Shown: in pieces, positions 23,063 to 35,454 of the stretch
Layout of the letters: every line of letters begins with the position of its first letter
Position numbering within the stretch: the first letter of the stretch is position 1
From: Ampullaceana balthica
Lineage: Eukaryota > Mollusca > Gastropoda > Lymnaeidae
Length of the DNA: 64,000 nucleotides
Direction: 5' to 3'
NCBI GenBank assembly: GCA_944989445.1
Contig: CALYLW010000282.1
Location: 588,501 to 652,500, forward strand
Translations under genes and position numbers: made by a program
The notes under the pieces: model-generated
What the model saw: only the letters and a program-made list of their open reading frames with translations
What the model was told of the DNA's origin: nothing
Database searches by the model: none

Positions 23063-23772
23063 ACCCTTATGCTACCTAAGATTTGCTGATGACATAGATC
23101 TTTTGGCTGGGAGCAGTAAAGAACTACAGGAGCTCACTGACAAACTAGCAGAAAGATCAGGTGCATATGGGATGGACATTAGCTCCGAGAAAAGCAAGAT
23201 ATTGTGAAGCTGAAATTCGAGCTAGAATTGGGTCGGCAATGGCCGCAATGACGAATTTGACCAAAATATGGAACAGCAAAAACATTAGCCTGCCAACAAA
23301 GCTCAGGCTTTACCGAGCTCTTGTTAAAACCATTGTCCTTTACGGATGTGAGACCTGGACACTAATGGCAGCCAATGAAAGCAATCTGCAGGCATTTGAA
23401 AACAAATGCATGTGGAAAATTCTCCAGATCTCCCATTTAGAACATAAGACCAATGAATATGTCTGGGATAGAATAAACTCTATTGCAGGCCATCAAGAAA
23501 CCATCATAACAACAATTAAGAGACGCAAGATGGCATGGTTCGGTCATGTACTGCGACATGATACCCTGACAAAAATTATCCTTCAAGGCACTGTAGAAGG
23601 AGGCCGGCGAAGAGGTCGACAACGTAAAAGCTGGCTGGATAACATAAAGGAATGGACAGGGATGAAATTGCATGAATTATTGGCCGCCGCTCAAAATAGG
23701 CATATGTGGAGATCGTTATCTGTTGATGTGTCCATGCGTTCCCCCCAACGACCGCTATGGTCACGGGAATGA

Positions 23773-24113
23773 TGAGGATGATGATACATGAGTTAGATAA
23801 TAATAATGATAATACTTAATAAATGATATGGTAGAATCATTATTAGAAAGAGCCAAATTCTTTGGTATTGTCTAAATATTGTACTTATTTTTTTTTCATC
23901 GACTTTCAGACGGCCCATCGACTTTCAGAAGGCCCATTCTTTTGAAGAACGTTAAAGAACTAGCCTCAAAACCTGGCCGTGACACCAGGTGGGAAAGTCA
24001 TTGATGTATAAAATCGGTCCAATATTTGATGCATGGCTTAGCATATACAAGAGAATAAAGATATAGAAAGTTCAATAAGAGATAAATCACTTGGACTACA
24101 TACGTAACTACAA
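23773..24113. other. Spacer between two oppositely oriented LINE remnants
   Basis: It contains the LINE tail rich in ATAATGATA and a short direct duplication, CATCGACTTTCAGA(C/A)GGCC, at about 23896-23937. No gene is seen. Confidence 0.4.
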
Positions 24114-26260
24114 CTATTCAAATTTCGTATTGTTGTGTCGTGGTATGGCATAATATGTTGTTGTTCGTCCGTCGTGATCGACGATGACCACTCTCATCAT
24201 ATTTGCTGGGCCGCCACATGTGTTCTCTGGTGGCTTATTAACCCTATTTTTGCACGAAAGAGGCGTCCGCATGTCGGACAAGAGATAGAAGCGTTTCCCT
24301 TCAGGGGGGTTTTGGTTTCGTTCCTTTCTGGCCTGGCGTTTTAACTTGGCAGCCTGTTGTCTATTAGCTTCACAGACAGCTGCGCCATTCCATATCGTAG
24401 AGCGCCAGTGGGCTCGGTTACTGGCTGCTGCTTCCCAGGAGTCAAGTCCGATGTCGAAGGCCTTCAGAGCAGTTTTAAGTGTGTCCTTGTAGCGCTTACG
24501 TGGACCTCCGCGTGCTCTATGCCCTTCGGTAAGTTCACCATAGAAGAGCCTCTTGGGTAGACGATGGTCGGGCATGCGCACTAGATGCCCCGCCCAGCGT
24601 AGTTGGCTTTGCATGAGGATAGTGTGGATGCTGGGGAGTCCTGACCTGGCTAATATTTCGGTGTCTGGAACTTTTTCCTGCCATTTTATATTGAGTATTT
24701 TTCTAAGGCTTTTGGTGTGGAAGTGGTTCAGCAACCTCGCATGGCGTTGGTATACAATCCAAGTTTCACATGCATATAATAAGGTGGGGAGCACTACAGC
24801 TCTGTAAACTTTTAGCTTTGTTTGGGTGCTGATTCCCCTTCTGTTCCAGACACTGTCATGCAATCTACCGAATGCTGTGCTGGCCTTTGAGATTCTTGAG
24901 TTCACCTCGTCATCAATATTGGCCTTCTGGGACAGTGTGCTGCCAAGGTAAGTAAAGCGGCTCACTGTGATGATTTTGTTGCCGTTGATGAATATGTTAG
25001 GCTCAGTATAGGATTTGCCCGGGGCCGGCTGGTATAACACTTCTGTCTTTTTTGTGCTGATGGTGAGCCCAAAGTTAGAGCACGCACTGGAAAATTTATC
25101 AGCACTTAGTTGCAGTTGTGCTTCAGAGCCCGCGTTAAGGGCACAATCATCAGCAAAAAGAAGTTCCAGGATGCTGTCTGATTTGACCTTTGTCTTAGCT
25201 TTAAGCCTCCTGAGGTTGAACAGACGACCATCAGTGCGATACCTGAAGTCCATGCCTACATTTCTATTCCTGAAGGCCTCTGTAAGCATGGCTGAGAACA
25301 TGAGGCTGAACAATGTTGGGGCCAGGACACAGCCTTGCTTAACGCCATTTGTGACAGGGAATGGTTTAGAGACCTCTCCGTTGTCCTGGACTCGAGCCTG
25401 CATGCCATCATGAAATTGCCTTACAATGGCTATATACTTATTTGGACACCCATACTTGGCCATAATCCTCCATAGGCCCTCTCTGCAGACTGTGTCAAAG
25501 GCTTTCGTAAGGTCTATGTAAATGGAAAATAGGTCCATATTCTGCTCTTGACACTTTTCCTGCAATTGCCTGGCTGCAAAAATCATGTCAATGGTCCCAC
25601 GTTCTTTCCGGAAACCACATTGGCTTTCTGGTAAAAGACCCTGATCCAGATGTGCATTTAGGCGATTTAGGAGAATTCTGGCGAGTATTTTTTCCTGCAA
25701 TTGATAGCAGTGAAATTCCTCGGTGATTATCGCAGGCTTGGCGGTTCCCTTTTCGCTTGTACAGGTGGACTATAGAGGCATCTTTAAAATCCTGGGGGAC
25801 AGCCTCTTGCTGCCACATCATTAGGAAGATTTCATGCAGCTTTTCTAGTAGAACAATGTATATTTGTATATTTCTGCTGGAATTGAGTCTACTCCAGGAG
25901 CCTTTCCACATGACATAAGATGTACAGCTCTTTGCGTCTCAAGAAGTGTAGGCGGGTCATCCATTGCCAGGTTAATTGGTACTTGAGGGAGGCGACTGAT
26001 AGCATCTTCATTAATACTTGAGTTGCCGTTGCTGTTTAGGACAGCATGAAAGTGTTCAGCCCAGCGCTCCAGAATCTTCTCCCCGTCAGTAATTAGATAT
26101 GTCCCGTCAGCACTGAGAAGCGGGGAAGAATTAGACGTTGTGGGTCCGTACACTTCCTTAATGGCGTTGTAAAAATTCTTCATATCATGCCTGTCTGCAT
26201 ATTGTTGAATCTCATCAGCTTTCTTGGTCCCCGCCAGCTGCGGTAGTCTGACTAGGGAAG
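24114..26260 (-). pseudogene. Non-LTR retrotransposon ORF2 remnant (reverse transcriptase to C-terminus)
   Basis: On the minus strand, the first part from about 26260 reads KKADEIQQYADRHDMKNFYN and continues to KAPGVDSIPAEIYKYT (to about 25860). After a frameshift comes VPQDFKDASIVHLYKRKGN and DNHRGISLLSIAGK (to about 25700). A further shift leads to a 528-codon frame (25700-24114) with FRKERGTIDMIFA, IYIDLTKAFDTV (catalytic Asp at 63), GVKQGCVLAPTLFS, ELLFADDCALNAGS (FADD at 182-185), LYACETWIVYQ and LRWAGHLVRMPDHRLPKRLF. These are reverse transcriptase motifs A to C plus the C-terminal region. The endonuclease half is missing, a typical 5' truncation. It differs clearly from the LINE at 17340. 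Two frameshifts mean it is not functional as a whole, although the long frame shows it is relatively young. Confidence 0.9.
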
Positions 26261-26515
26261 ATTTGAGCAGGCAATGTTTAGGGCACCTTTTCTAGCCCCT
26301 TCCTCATGCCATGGAGGTGAGCAGTGCATTCCTAAAGAGGGCTGCTCAGTCGCTCAGGGGGCTGCCGGACACCGCTGCTGCTCAGTGTCAGTGGCATAAG
26401 ATATTAGCTCATGTCAATCTCATGAGTAAACTCATGCAGGGCAACAATTATGACATTCCATTGGCAATAAAACTTTTGAGAAGTTCCAATATAATCTGAG
26501 GTCAGACAATCACCT
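26261..26515. other. Short unassigned stretch before a minisatellite
   Basis: A 62-codon plus-strand frame (26311-26499) is present but matches no recognised domain; it may be further decayed LINE sequence. Confidence 0.3.
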
Positions 26516-27065
26516 TAATGCCATCCTTGTTGATGGTGGCTAATGCCATCCTTGTTGATGGTGGCTAATGCCATCCTTGTTGATGGTGGCTAATGCCATC
26601 CTTGTTGATGGTGGCTAATGCCATCCTTGTTGATGGTGGCTAATGCCATCCTTGTTGATGGTGGCTAATGCCATCCTTGTTGATGGTGGCTAATGCCATC
26701 CTTGTTGATGGTGGCTAATGCCATCCTTGATGATGGTGGCTAATGCCATCCTTGTTGATGGTGGCTAATTCCATCGTTGTTGATGGTGGCTAATGCCATC
26801 CTTGTTGATGGTGGCTAATGCCATCCTTGTTGATGGTGGCTAATTCCATCGTTGTTGATGGTGGCTAATTCCATCGTTGTTGATGGTGGCTAATGCCATC
26901 CTTGTTGATGGTGGCTAATGCCATCCTTGTTGATGGTGGCTAATGCCATCCTTGTTGATGGTGGCTAATGCCATCCTTGTTGATGGTGGCTAATGCCATC
27001 CTTGTTGATGGTGGCTAATGCCATCCTTGTTGATGGTGGCTAATGCCATCCTTGTTGATGGTGGC
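26516..27065. repeat. 25-bp minisatellite, 22 copies
   Basis: The unit contains TAATGCCATCCTTGTTGATG; exactly 550 bp for 22 copies. Three copies share the paired change TAATTCCATCGTTG and one has TTGATGATGG, showing spread of a variant inside the array. Confidence 0.96.
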
Positions 27066-27182
27066 AACAAACATTTTCCGTCAATACATTGACATCGAGT
27101 TAGTCGGAGAAAAGGGTCAAGTCAGGTCAAGGCCACAAAGTATGCACAGGAAAGATATTAATGTGAATCTTTTACCACCTTT

Positions 27183-27248
27183 AGGATATAAATAGGATAT
27201 AAATAGGATATAAATAGGATATAAATAGGATATAAATAGGATATAAAC
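27183..27248. repeat. 11-bp tandem repeat, 6 copies
   Basis: Perfect AGGATATAAAT units. Confidence 0.9.
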
Positions 27249-27890
27249 AGCCCGGAACTTTATGATGAAATATCAGTGGTGTGTTCTGTATCGGAAAAAG
27301 ATTTAGAACTTTTGTTGCACGTTTTGATGTTGCCACCGAGAAAGTCATTGTTCTGCAGACTTGATTGCAGTGTCAACCAGCTGGTAAAATAATTCAATTT
27401 TGTTTTTCTACTGTTCAATGGTTCTGGGCTCAACTTCAATTACATCCAATTGTCTTTTTCTCAGACGAAATAAATATGTAAGTACTGAGTCAAATTCTTT
27501 TTTCTTTTTCTGAATTACATGTTTATTCATGTTAACTGTTTTCAACTTACAATTTATATTTTAAATTTAAAAAAAAGATATTACAACTATTTGTGTTAAT
27601 TAGAGTTACAGTTTTCGCTAAATATACATTTGTATTTTAAAAAATCCGTATAACCTTTTTTAAGTAAAAATACTTACATTGTAATTATATAGGGCGCAAT
27701 TTTCTACTTTTGCACGCAGCGGTTCAATTGTTAAATGCGGTCCCTGCAGTAGCTGTCAGTTCTCTGCTACGATTATCTAAGTTGAAATTTATTTTTCAGC
27801 TTGATAAAATAAATGGATTAACTATGAGCCGACTGCGCGGCCATTCGTCACATGTTTTGGTCACTATTAATATTAAATTATCATTGGTTT
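27249..27890. other. Spacer without recognised feature
   Basis: AT-rich. A short plus-strand frame at 27710-27949 runs into the following minisatellite and has no recognisable domain. Confidence 0.35.
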
Positions 27891-28811
27891 GTCATTTGTT
27901 CATAGATGCGGTGTCATTTGTTCATAGATGCGGTGTCATTTGTTCATAGATGCGGTGTCATTTGTTCATAGATGCGGTGTCATTTGTTCATAGATGCGGT
28001 GTCATTTGTTCATAGATGCGGTGTCATTTGTTCATAGATGCGGTGTCATTTGTTCATAGATGCGGTGTCATTTGTTCATAGATGCGGTGTCATTTGTTCA
28101 TAGATGCGGTGTCATTTGTTCATAGATGCGGTGTCATTTGTTCATAGATGCGGTGTCATTTGTTCATAGATGCGGTGTCATTTGTTCATAGATGCGGTGT
28201 CATTTGTTCATAGATGCGGTGTCATTTGTTCATAGATGCGGTGTCATTTGTTCATAGATGCGGTGTCATTTGTTCATAGATGCGGTGTCATTTGTTCATA
28301 GATGCGGTGTCATTTGTTCATAGATGCGGTGTCATTTGTTCATAGATGCGGTGTCATTTGTTCATAGATGCGGTGTCATTTGTTCATAGATGCGGTGTCA
28401 TTTGTTCATAGATGCGGTGTCATTTGTTCATAGATGCGGTGTCATTTGTTCATAGATGCGGTGTCATTTGTTCATAGATGCGGTGTCATTTGTTCATAGA
28501 TGCGGTGTCATTTGTTCATAGATGCGGTGTCATTTGTTCATAGATGCGGTGTCATTTGTTCATAGATGCGGTGTCATTTGTTCATAGATGCGGTGTCATT
28601 TGTTCATAGATGCGGTGTCATTTGTTCATAGATGCGGTGTCATTTGTTCATAGATGCGGTGTCATTTGTTCATAGATGCGGTGTCATTTGTTCATAGATG
28701 CGGTGTCATTTGTTCATAGATGCGGTGTCATTTGTTCATAGATGCGGTGTCATTTGTTCATAGATGCGGTGTCATTTGTTCATAGATGCGGTGTCATTTG
28801 TTCATAGATGC
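27891..28811. repeat. 22-bp minisatellite, about 42 copies, near-perfect
   Basis: The unit is built on GTCATTTGTTCATAGATGCG. No substitution was noticed across 921 bp, indicating recent expansion or strong homogenisation. Confidence 0.96.
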
Positions 28812-29046
28812 AGACGACATTTTGATACGAATGTGAGAATAATTTGATCTGAATTCATGGCTCGACTTTTTGGCTTTTATTTAAACGTTTTATGTTATTT
28901 TAAAAATATGATTTTGTTTATGTTTATGATTATGTTTATGACTCCAGGTTCGCGGTTGGCGTCAGTTGGTTCAAGTGCTTCCCCCCAAAAAATGTTGCAT
29001 TTGTTTTGATCTAAGATCCTCCAAACTCTGTCGTGACCTAAGGCGG

Positions 29047-29505
29047 CGACATCCTTTGTGAGGCTAAGATGACATCCGTTGTGAGGCTAAGATGACATCC
29101 GTTGTGAGGCTAAGATGACATCCGTTGGAGGCTAAGATGACATCCGTTGTGAGGCTAAGATGACATCCGTTGTGAGGCTAAGATGACATCCGTTGTGAGG
29201 CTAAGATGACATCCGTTGTGAGGCTAAGATGACATCCGTTGGAGGCTAAGATGACATCCGTTGTGAGGCTAAGATGACATCCGTTGTGAGGCTAAGATGA
29301 CATCCGTTGTGAGGCTAAGATGACATCCGTTGTGAGGCTAAGATTACATCCGTTGTGAGGCTAAGATGACATCCGTTGTGAGGCTAAGATGACATTCGTT
29401 GTGAGGCTAAGATAACATCCGTTGTGAGGCTAAGATGACATCCGTTGTGAGGCTAAGATGCCATCCTTTGTTAGGCTCAGATGACAACCTTTGTGAGGCT
29501 AAGAT
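29047..29505. repeat. 23-bp minisatellite, about 20 copies
   Basis: The unit contains AAGATGACATCCGTTGTGAG. Two copies are 21 bp (lacking TG: CCGTTGGAGG), and the last copies diverge (CCATCCTTTGTTAGG). Confidence 0.94.
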
Positions 29506-29880
29506 GTCTTCAAACAAATCGAACACTTCCTTCACGAACCAAATCTTCTGTTGGTCGTTCATTATATCCTGAGGCCGAGTTGGGGGAAGTTCAGTCTCGT
29601 TTGATTGTGTCAATTATTTATACATTCATGTCAGATGTAGCCAACTAGTCACATGTAGCCAACTATATCTTTGTGTGTTTGTGATTAATGTTATATTCTT
29701 ATCTATCAAAGTATTGATTTCAGATGAAGACAAATACAAAGGTTTAAAAACATTGGGGACACCGTGCGAACGTTGTGTTATTGTGTCAGTCACTTCAAAC
29801 TAACCCTAACCCTAACCACTGAACTCTGTAATATTCGTTACTCGTTTTACTGTAGATTTATGATATATGTCGTCACATAC
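29506..29880. other. Spacer
   Basis: No gene is recognised. A 17-bp run of CCCTAA-type sequence at 29801-29817 is too short to call an interstitial telomere. Confidence 0.35.
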
Positions 29881-31148
29881 CTGGCAGTAGATCTATGTCT
29901 TAAGATATCTGACAGTAGATCTATGTCTTAAGATATCTGACAGTAGATCTATGTCTTAAGATATCTGACAGTAGATCTATGTCTTAAGATATCTGACAGT
30001 AGATCTATGTCTTAAGATATCTGACAGTAGATCTATGTCTTAAGATATCTGACAGTAGATCTATGTCTTAAGACATCTGACAGTAGATCTATGTCTTAAG
30101 ACATCTGACAGTAGATCTATGTCTTAATATATCTGACAGTAGATCTATGTCTTAAGACATCTGACAGTAGATCTATGTCTTAAGATATCTGACAGTAGAT
30201 CTATGTCTTAAGATATCTGACAGTAGATCTATGTCTTAAGATATCTGACAGTAGATCTATGTCTTAAGACATCTGACAGTAGATCTATGTCTTAAGACAT
30301 CTGACAGTAGATCTATGTCTTAAGATATCTGACTGTAGATCTATGTCTTAAGATATCTGACAGTAGATCTATGTCTTAAGATATCTGACAGTAGATCTAT
30401 GTCTTAAGATATCTGACTGTAGATCTATGTCTTAAGATATCTGACAGTAGATCTATGTCTTAAGATATCTGACAGTAGATCTATGTCTTAAGATATCTGA
30501 CAGTAGATCTATGTCTTAAGATATCTGACAGTAGATCTATGTCTTAAGATATCTGACAGTAGATCTATGTCTTAAGACATCTGACAGTAGATCTATGTCT
30601 TAAGATATCTGACAGTAGATCTATGTCTTAAGATATCTGACAGTAGATCTATGTCTTAAGACATCTGACAGTAGATCTATGTCTTAAGATATCTGACAGT
30701 AGATCTATGTCTTAAGACATCTGACAGTAGATCTATGTCTTAAGATATCTGACAGTAGATCTATGTCTTAAGATATCTGACAGTAGATCTATGTCTTAAG
30801 ATATCTGACTGTAGATCTATGTCTTAAGATATCTGACAGTAGATCTATGTCTTAAGATATCTGACAGTAGATCTATGTCTTAAGATATCTGACAGTAGAT
30901 CTATGTCTTAAGACATCTGACAGTAGATCTATGTCTTAAGATATCTGACAGTAGATCTATGTCTTAAGATATCTGACAGTAGATCTATGTCTTAAGACAT
31001 CTGACAGTAGATCTATGTCTTAAGATATCTGACAGTAGATCTATGTCTTAAGACATCTGACAGTAGATCTATGTCTTAAGATATCTGACAGTAGATCTAT
31101 GTCTTAAGACATCTGACAGTAGATCTATGTCTTAAGATATCTGACTGT
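29881..31148. repeat. 28-bp minisatellite, about 45 copies, unit rich in palindromes
   Basis: The unit contains CAGTAGATCTATGTC followed by TCTTAAGA and AGATATCT, so three palindromes (AGATCT, TCTTAAGA, AGATATCT) fall within each 28 bp. Variants are AGACATCT for AGATATCT and CTGACTG for CTGACAG. Confidence 0.96.
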
Positions 31149-31328
31149 AGGTGTATGTGATAATGGTCAAGTGTGAATGATACTCTACGATACTCTACGG
31201 TGTTTATGGCAAAGCGGAAATCAATTTAAAACCAAAACATTTGACGATTTTCTAAATTGAAAATCTCAGCACCACTTTATTGATGGTCTATGGACTTTGG
31301 GATGTACAAAATCAAAAAACTAAACAGT

Positions 31329-31455
31329 CCGCACGCAGGTCTGTTCTGTCGTTGAGTTGTCCGCACGCAGGTCTGTTCTGTCGTTGAGTTGTCCACATGT
31401 AGGTCTGTTCTGTCTTTGAGTTGTCCCCGCGCAGGTCTGTTCTGTCTTTGAGTTG
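31329..31455. repeat. 32-bp tandem repeat, 4 copies
   Basis: The unit contains GCAGGTCTGTTCTGTC followed by GTTGAGTTGTCC; later copies diverge. Confidence 0.88.
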
Positions 31456-31587
31456 AAGGGAAATTTTGTGTTGACGAATTAAATCAAATTTAATTTAAAA
31501 TAAAATATTTATTTCTAGAAGTCGATCTTTTGTAATAAAAATATAATGATATCGGGGCTTAACTTAACCTGGTCACGGCTAGAGCTG

Positions 31588-32093
31588 GTCAAACAGTACA
31601 TGACTAACTTATGGCTTATGGTAGCTGTATGTCAAACAGTACATCTAGGTGACTAACTTATGGTAGCTGTATGTCAAACAGTACATCTAGGTGACTAACT
31701 TATGGTAGCTGTATGTCAAACAGTACATCTAAGTGACTAACTTATGGTAGCTGTATGTCAAACAGTACATCTAGGTGACTAACTTATGGTAGCTGTATGT
31801 CAAACAGTACATCTAGGTGACTAATGTATGGTAGCTGTATGTCAAACTGTACATCTAGGTGACTAACTTATGGTAGCTGTATGTCAAACAGTACATCTAG
31901 GGGACTAACTTATGGTAACTGTATGTCAAACAGTACATCTAGGTGACTAACTTATGGTAGCTGTATGTCAAAAAGTACATCTAGGTGACTAACGTATGGT
32001 AGCTGTATGTCAAACAGTACATCTAGGTGACTAACCTATGGTAGCTGTATGTTAAACTGTACATCTAGTTGACTAACTTATGGTAGCTGTATG
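31588..32093. repeat. 42-bp minisatellite, about 12 copies
   Basis: The unit contains GTCAAACAGTACATCTAGG and ACTAACTTATGGTAGCTG, with scattered substitutions between copies, so older than the neighbouring 22-bp array. Confidence 0.94.
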
Positions 32094-32384
32094 TCTGTAA
32101 TCAGGTGGTGATGATTGCAAGGTTGTGACCAGATGGTTGATGTCATTGGATCATTAAATTATAGTTTGTAATGTTTCCTGGTTAAGCAACAGTTTTTTCG
32201 GTGCGTGCGTGTGTGTGTGTGTGGGGGGGGGAGCTATTGAAATCAATTATCATGAAACTAATTACTTCATTAAAATATATGCAACCATTTGTCAAGTAAT
32301 ATTAAAACCAAATCATTTCTCAACAGCTACAGTTACATCTAGTAAACTTTAACATTTTATTTAACATCACAAGCATAATACTGT

Positions 32385-32463
32385 GACTCTGAACTAACAC
32401 TGTGACTCTGAACTAACACTGTGACTCTGAACTAACACTGTGACTCTGAACTAACACTGTGAT
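32385..32463. repeat. 19-bp tandem repeat, 4 copies
   Basis: Perfect copies of CTGTGACTCTGAACTAACA. Confidence 0.9.
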
Positions 32464-32565
32464 ACAGACGTGACGTAATGATTCATTTGTTTATTAATTC
32501 ACAGAAACTTTTGTCATGTTTTAATTTTCATCAATTAACTTTAAAGTCTTACTGTAGGATTATAA

Positions 32566-34300
32566 GGGGCCGTCCATAAATGACGTCGCGTGATTTTGGC
32601 CGATTTTGGCCCCCCTCCCCCCTCCTCACACGACGTCACAAAAAGTTAGACCCCCCCCCCTAAAAATACGTCACAAAGCTTGACCCCCCCTTTAAAAAAA
32701 ACAACGCCCCCCCCCCAAAAAACATAACAACCTTATTTTCTCTTTGAAAATAAGTATGTTTCAAATCACTTTTTATTGTCATTTAAGTATTTATTATTTA
32801 TTTAGTGAAGGTCTACATAAAGTCTACATTGTAATATCGTAAACCACGTGAAGCATTAAAAAAACAACACTTTTAACCAGCCTTCATAAAACGAACTGTG
32901 TTAACATCCTTAGATTATATTTTATTTTAATACATACAAATTAAACATTGACTATTAATCATCACGGTTAACGTCTTTGTGTAGAAAAAAAATTAACAAT
33001 AATATTTTTAATTTTTAAAATGTATTTTTTAAAAATCCCTCAATTGACTGACGGGCATCCCGTAAGAAAGAGGTCGGCGAACAGGAGTAAATAACCTCAT
33101 CTGGGGTCAAAAGGGAATTCTTGGGGGTATGCAGACTCATTTGGGACATATAACATCCACTAGAATCCTCTAGATATATTAAATACGTCATGTGTACGTG
33201 TACGCTTGGAACATATGCCAATTATTGAACCGGTTCCTTCCAGAAAATGCATTTTAAAAAATTTGACAACTATGTAGATTTCTTGCCTACGTACTATACG
33301 AATACACCTAAATCCGTCCTACTTTCATTTATATTGACACGAGCGACAATAATATTAATCCACATGACTTGACTGTATCAAGTATCCTTTCTGTGATATT
33401 TAAAATTAATGCCCTAAAACTGAGCTAAAAAGAAAAGTTGTTTTGTGCTCCTCTCGAATTGCGATGTCAAGAATTTGATGCATTCAATAAAATTAATGAA
33501 TACTTGTCTAATGTTAAATGGGCTCATTTATCATTATATCTAGAATGGCCAGGGGCGTTTGAGCAAAAACCAATGCAACAATTATATCAAAAAAGTTTAT
33601 AATTCTATCAAATAGATCCCCCCTTTAGAGAAAAAGGATATTCCGTGTTGTTTTTACTTAAAATATCTACACATAATCCTATTCAGATCATTTTTAGACA
33701 CTTGTCATGCTTGTAAAACTCACCAGTAGCATTTTCGGGGGGGGGATAAGGGGGGCTAACGACGCTCCCCCAAATCCCCGAGTCATGTGAGCAGGACCTA
33801 GAGTCTGGGGGTTGGGGAGGGGGTAACGCACACATAAACTTGTATATTTTGGGGTAACGGGCAAAAAAGTTCGCCGACTGCTGCCGTGAGAGAACCTTGC
33901 GAAGCTGCGGTTACATCACAAATGCTTTGATGTCAACATCAAACGACGCAATTTCATACGTTATCGTGTGGGTTCTCAAACTTAAGGATTATAATTAGAT
34001 TTAATTTTCGTGTCTTGATAGCTTATGCCAACCAGCGTCTGATGGCCTACCGACTGACACATTGAGAAGCACTGATTTAAAAAAAAATTAAATTAAATTT
34101 TTTTTTATTTTAAAAAAGTCATTACATAAATTGTAAGCGACCACATATTTAAATGGAAGTTTTATTTAAAGTTACCCTTTTTATGTGACGTCACATTTCC
34201 TCAAACCCCCTCCCTCCCCCTCGTCACGCATCGTCACAAAAGTATGACCCCCTCCCCCCCTTTTTTTTCTAGGTGTGTGACATCATTTATGGACGGCCTC
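32566..34300. mobile_element. TIR element with GGCCGTCCATAAATGACGTC ends, 1.7 kb
   Basis: The left end is GGGGCCGTCCATAAATGACG and the right end GTGACATCATTTATGGACGG, flanked by C-homopolymer-rich subterminal DNA. Two shorter relatives are at 38637-38957 and 40911-41288. The immediate flanks (ATAA, CTAA/TAAG) resemble the CTAA duplication seen at 38633-38636. There is no transposase frame; about 800 bp of its length is a nested hAT element. Superfamily not assigned. Confidence 0.7.
33068..33873. mobile_element. hAT-like element nested in the TIR element (806 bp)
   Basis: The ends share GTCGGCGAAC: near 33073 on the plus strand and, inverted, GTTCGCCGACTGCTG at 33859-33873. The flanks CCGTAAGA (33060-33067) and CCGTGAGA (33874-33881) match at seven of eight bases, as expected of an aged hAT target duplication. 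Its left 180 bp is repeated at 60357-60545. No coding remnant is recognised. Confidence 0.65.
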
Positions 34301-34349
34301 TAAGATCTAACAACAAATTAGTTAGTTAATTCTTGCTTTGCAGAGAAAT

Positions 34350-35120
34350 ACACTTACTGAGACCAGATATACACTTACTACTGAGACCAGATATACACTT
34401 ACTACTGGGGCCAGATATACACTTACTATTGGGACTAGATGTACACTTACTACTGGGAACAGATATACACTTACTACTGGGACCAGATATACACTTACTA
34501 TTGGGACAAGATATACACTTACTACTGGGACCAGATACACACTTACTACTGGGACCAGATATACACTTACTACTGGGACCAGATATACACTTACTACTGG
34601 GACCAGATATACACTTACTACTGGGACCAGATATACCCTTAATGCTAGGACCAGATATCCACTTACTACTGGGACCAGATATACACTTACTACTGGGACC
34701 AGATATACACTTACTACTGGGACCAGATACACACTTACTACTGGGACCAGATATACACTTACTACTGGGACCAGATATACCCTTAATGCTAGGACCAGAT
34801 ATACACTTACTACTGGGACCAGATATACCCTTAATGCTAGGACCAGATATACACTTACTACTGGGACCAGATACACACTTACTACTGGGACCAGATATAC
34901 CCTTAATGCTAGGACCAGATATACACTTACTACTGGGACCAGATACACACTTACTACTGGGACCAGATATACCCTTAATGCTAGGACCAGATATACACTT
35001 ACTACTGGGACCAGATACACACTTACTACTGGGACCAGATATACACTTACTATTGGGACCAGATATACCCTTAATGCTAGGACCAGTTATACCCTTAATG
35101 CTAGGACCAGATATACACAT
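34350..35120. repeat. 24-bp minisatellite, about 32 copies
   Basis: The unit contains CCAGATATACACTTACTACT. A recurring variant (ATACCCTTAATGCTAGGA) is dispersed through the second half, often every second to fourth copy, hinting at higher-order units. Long frames on both strands, up to 281 codons, arise because 24 is divisible by three and the unit lacks stops; none resembles a known protein. Confidence 0.95.
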
Positions 35121-35454
35121 CCTTATTCAGGTGTCCCAACTGAATGGTGGCCCGTCAGCCACCCTTAATTTTTTTTAAAATGCTGATGCTGTGGGCGTAG
35201 ATATATATTCGGACAATTATTCAAGTGACATGTAACAAAAAAGTTACAAAATTTATCTTACAACAAAATTGACAGCAAAGCGTTTCTGTTCAATGAACGG
35301 TTCGCTAAAGGTGTTTCTCGGAATTTCATGTTTTAAGTCACAGTTTTCTAAAAATAATATAATTTAGTCATCAAATACGTCACATATATGTCTTCTGGTG
35401 ACTCTCTCACTTTTTTGAGTGGATGTAAACATTGGACATTTTTGTTCACTTTTA
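35121..35454. other. Spacer
   Basis: No gene or repeat structure is recognised. Confidence 0.35.

Larger units (their letters stand above)
17340..23772 (+). pseudogene. Non-LTR retrotransposon ORF2 remnant (endonuclease, reverse transcriptase, C-terminal region)
   Basis: Pieces of one LINE polyprotein in order. End of the apurinic-type endonuclease: TITWQSPG before and GGLIKNQIDYILVPRHFK after an inserted MITE (about 17370-17650), then in another frame TRSFPGADIGSDHNFVLTRL. Linker to about 18130, then a shifted frame (18130-18420). Reverse transcriptase from about 18420: SPGVDNIPAELLKHGG, LILPLPKKGNAKQCQNYRTI, EEQAGFRPGRSTIEHIF, YNFIDFKKAFDRI, then TGA at 18833-18835. After a 4-kb satellite the catalytic box resumes as RPLCYLRFADDIDLLAGS at 23060-23113. 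Final frame 23161-23772 has VLYGCETWTLMA and RRKMAWFGHVLRHD, typical of the C-terminus of RTE/CR1-like LINEs. Multiple stops and frameshifts make it dead. The clade is inferred from style only. The 3' tail has (ATAAT)-like repeats at about 23795-23825. Confidence 0.85.

Noticed and set aside
24135..25413. Plus-strand frames opposite the second LINE
   Set aside because: They are antisense shadows of the reverse transcriptase frame, which has the FADD and other motifs.
29801..29817. Interstitial telomeric repeat (CCCTAA-type)
   Set aside because: Fewer than three units; expected by chance in AT-rich repeats.
34322..35178. Frames of 232-281 codons on both strands with repeated SGPSSKCI or YTLTTGTR phrases
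   Set aside because: They arise from a 24-bp tandem repeat with no stops in several frames. There is no start context, splice support or known fold.
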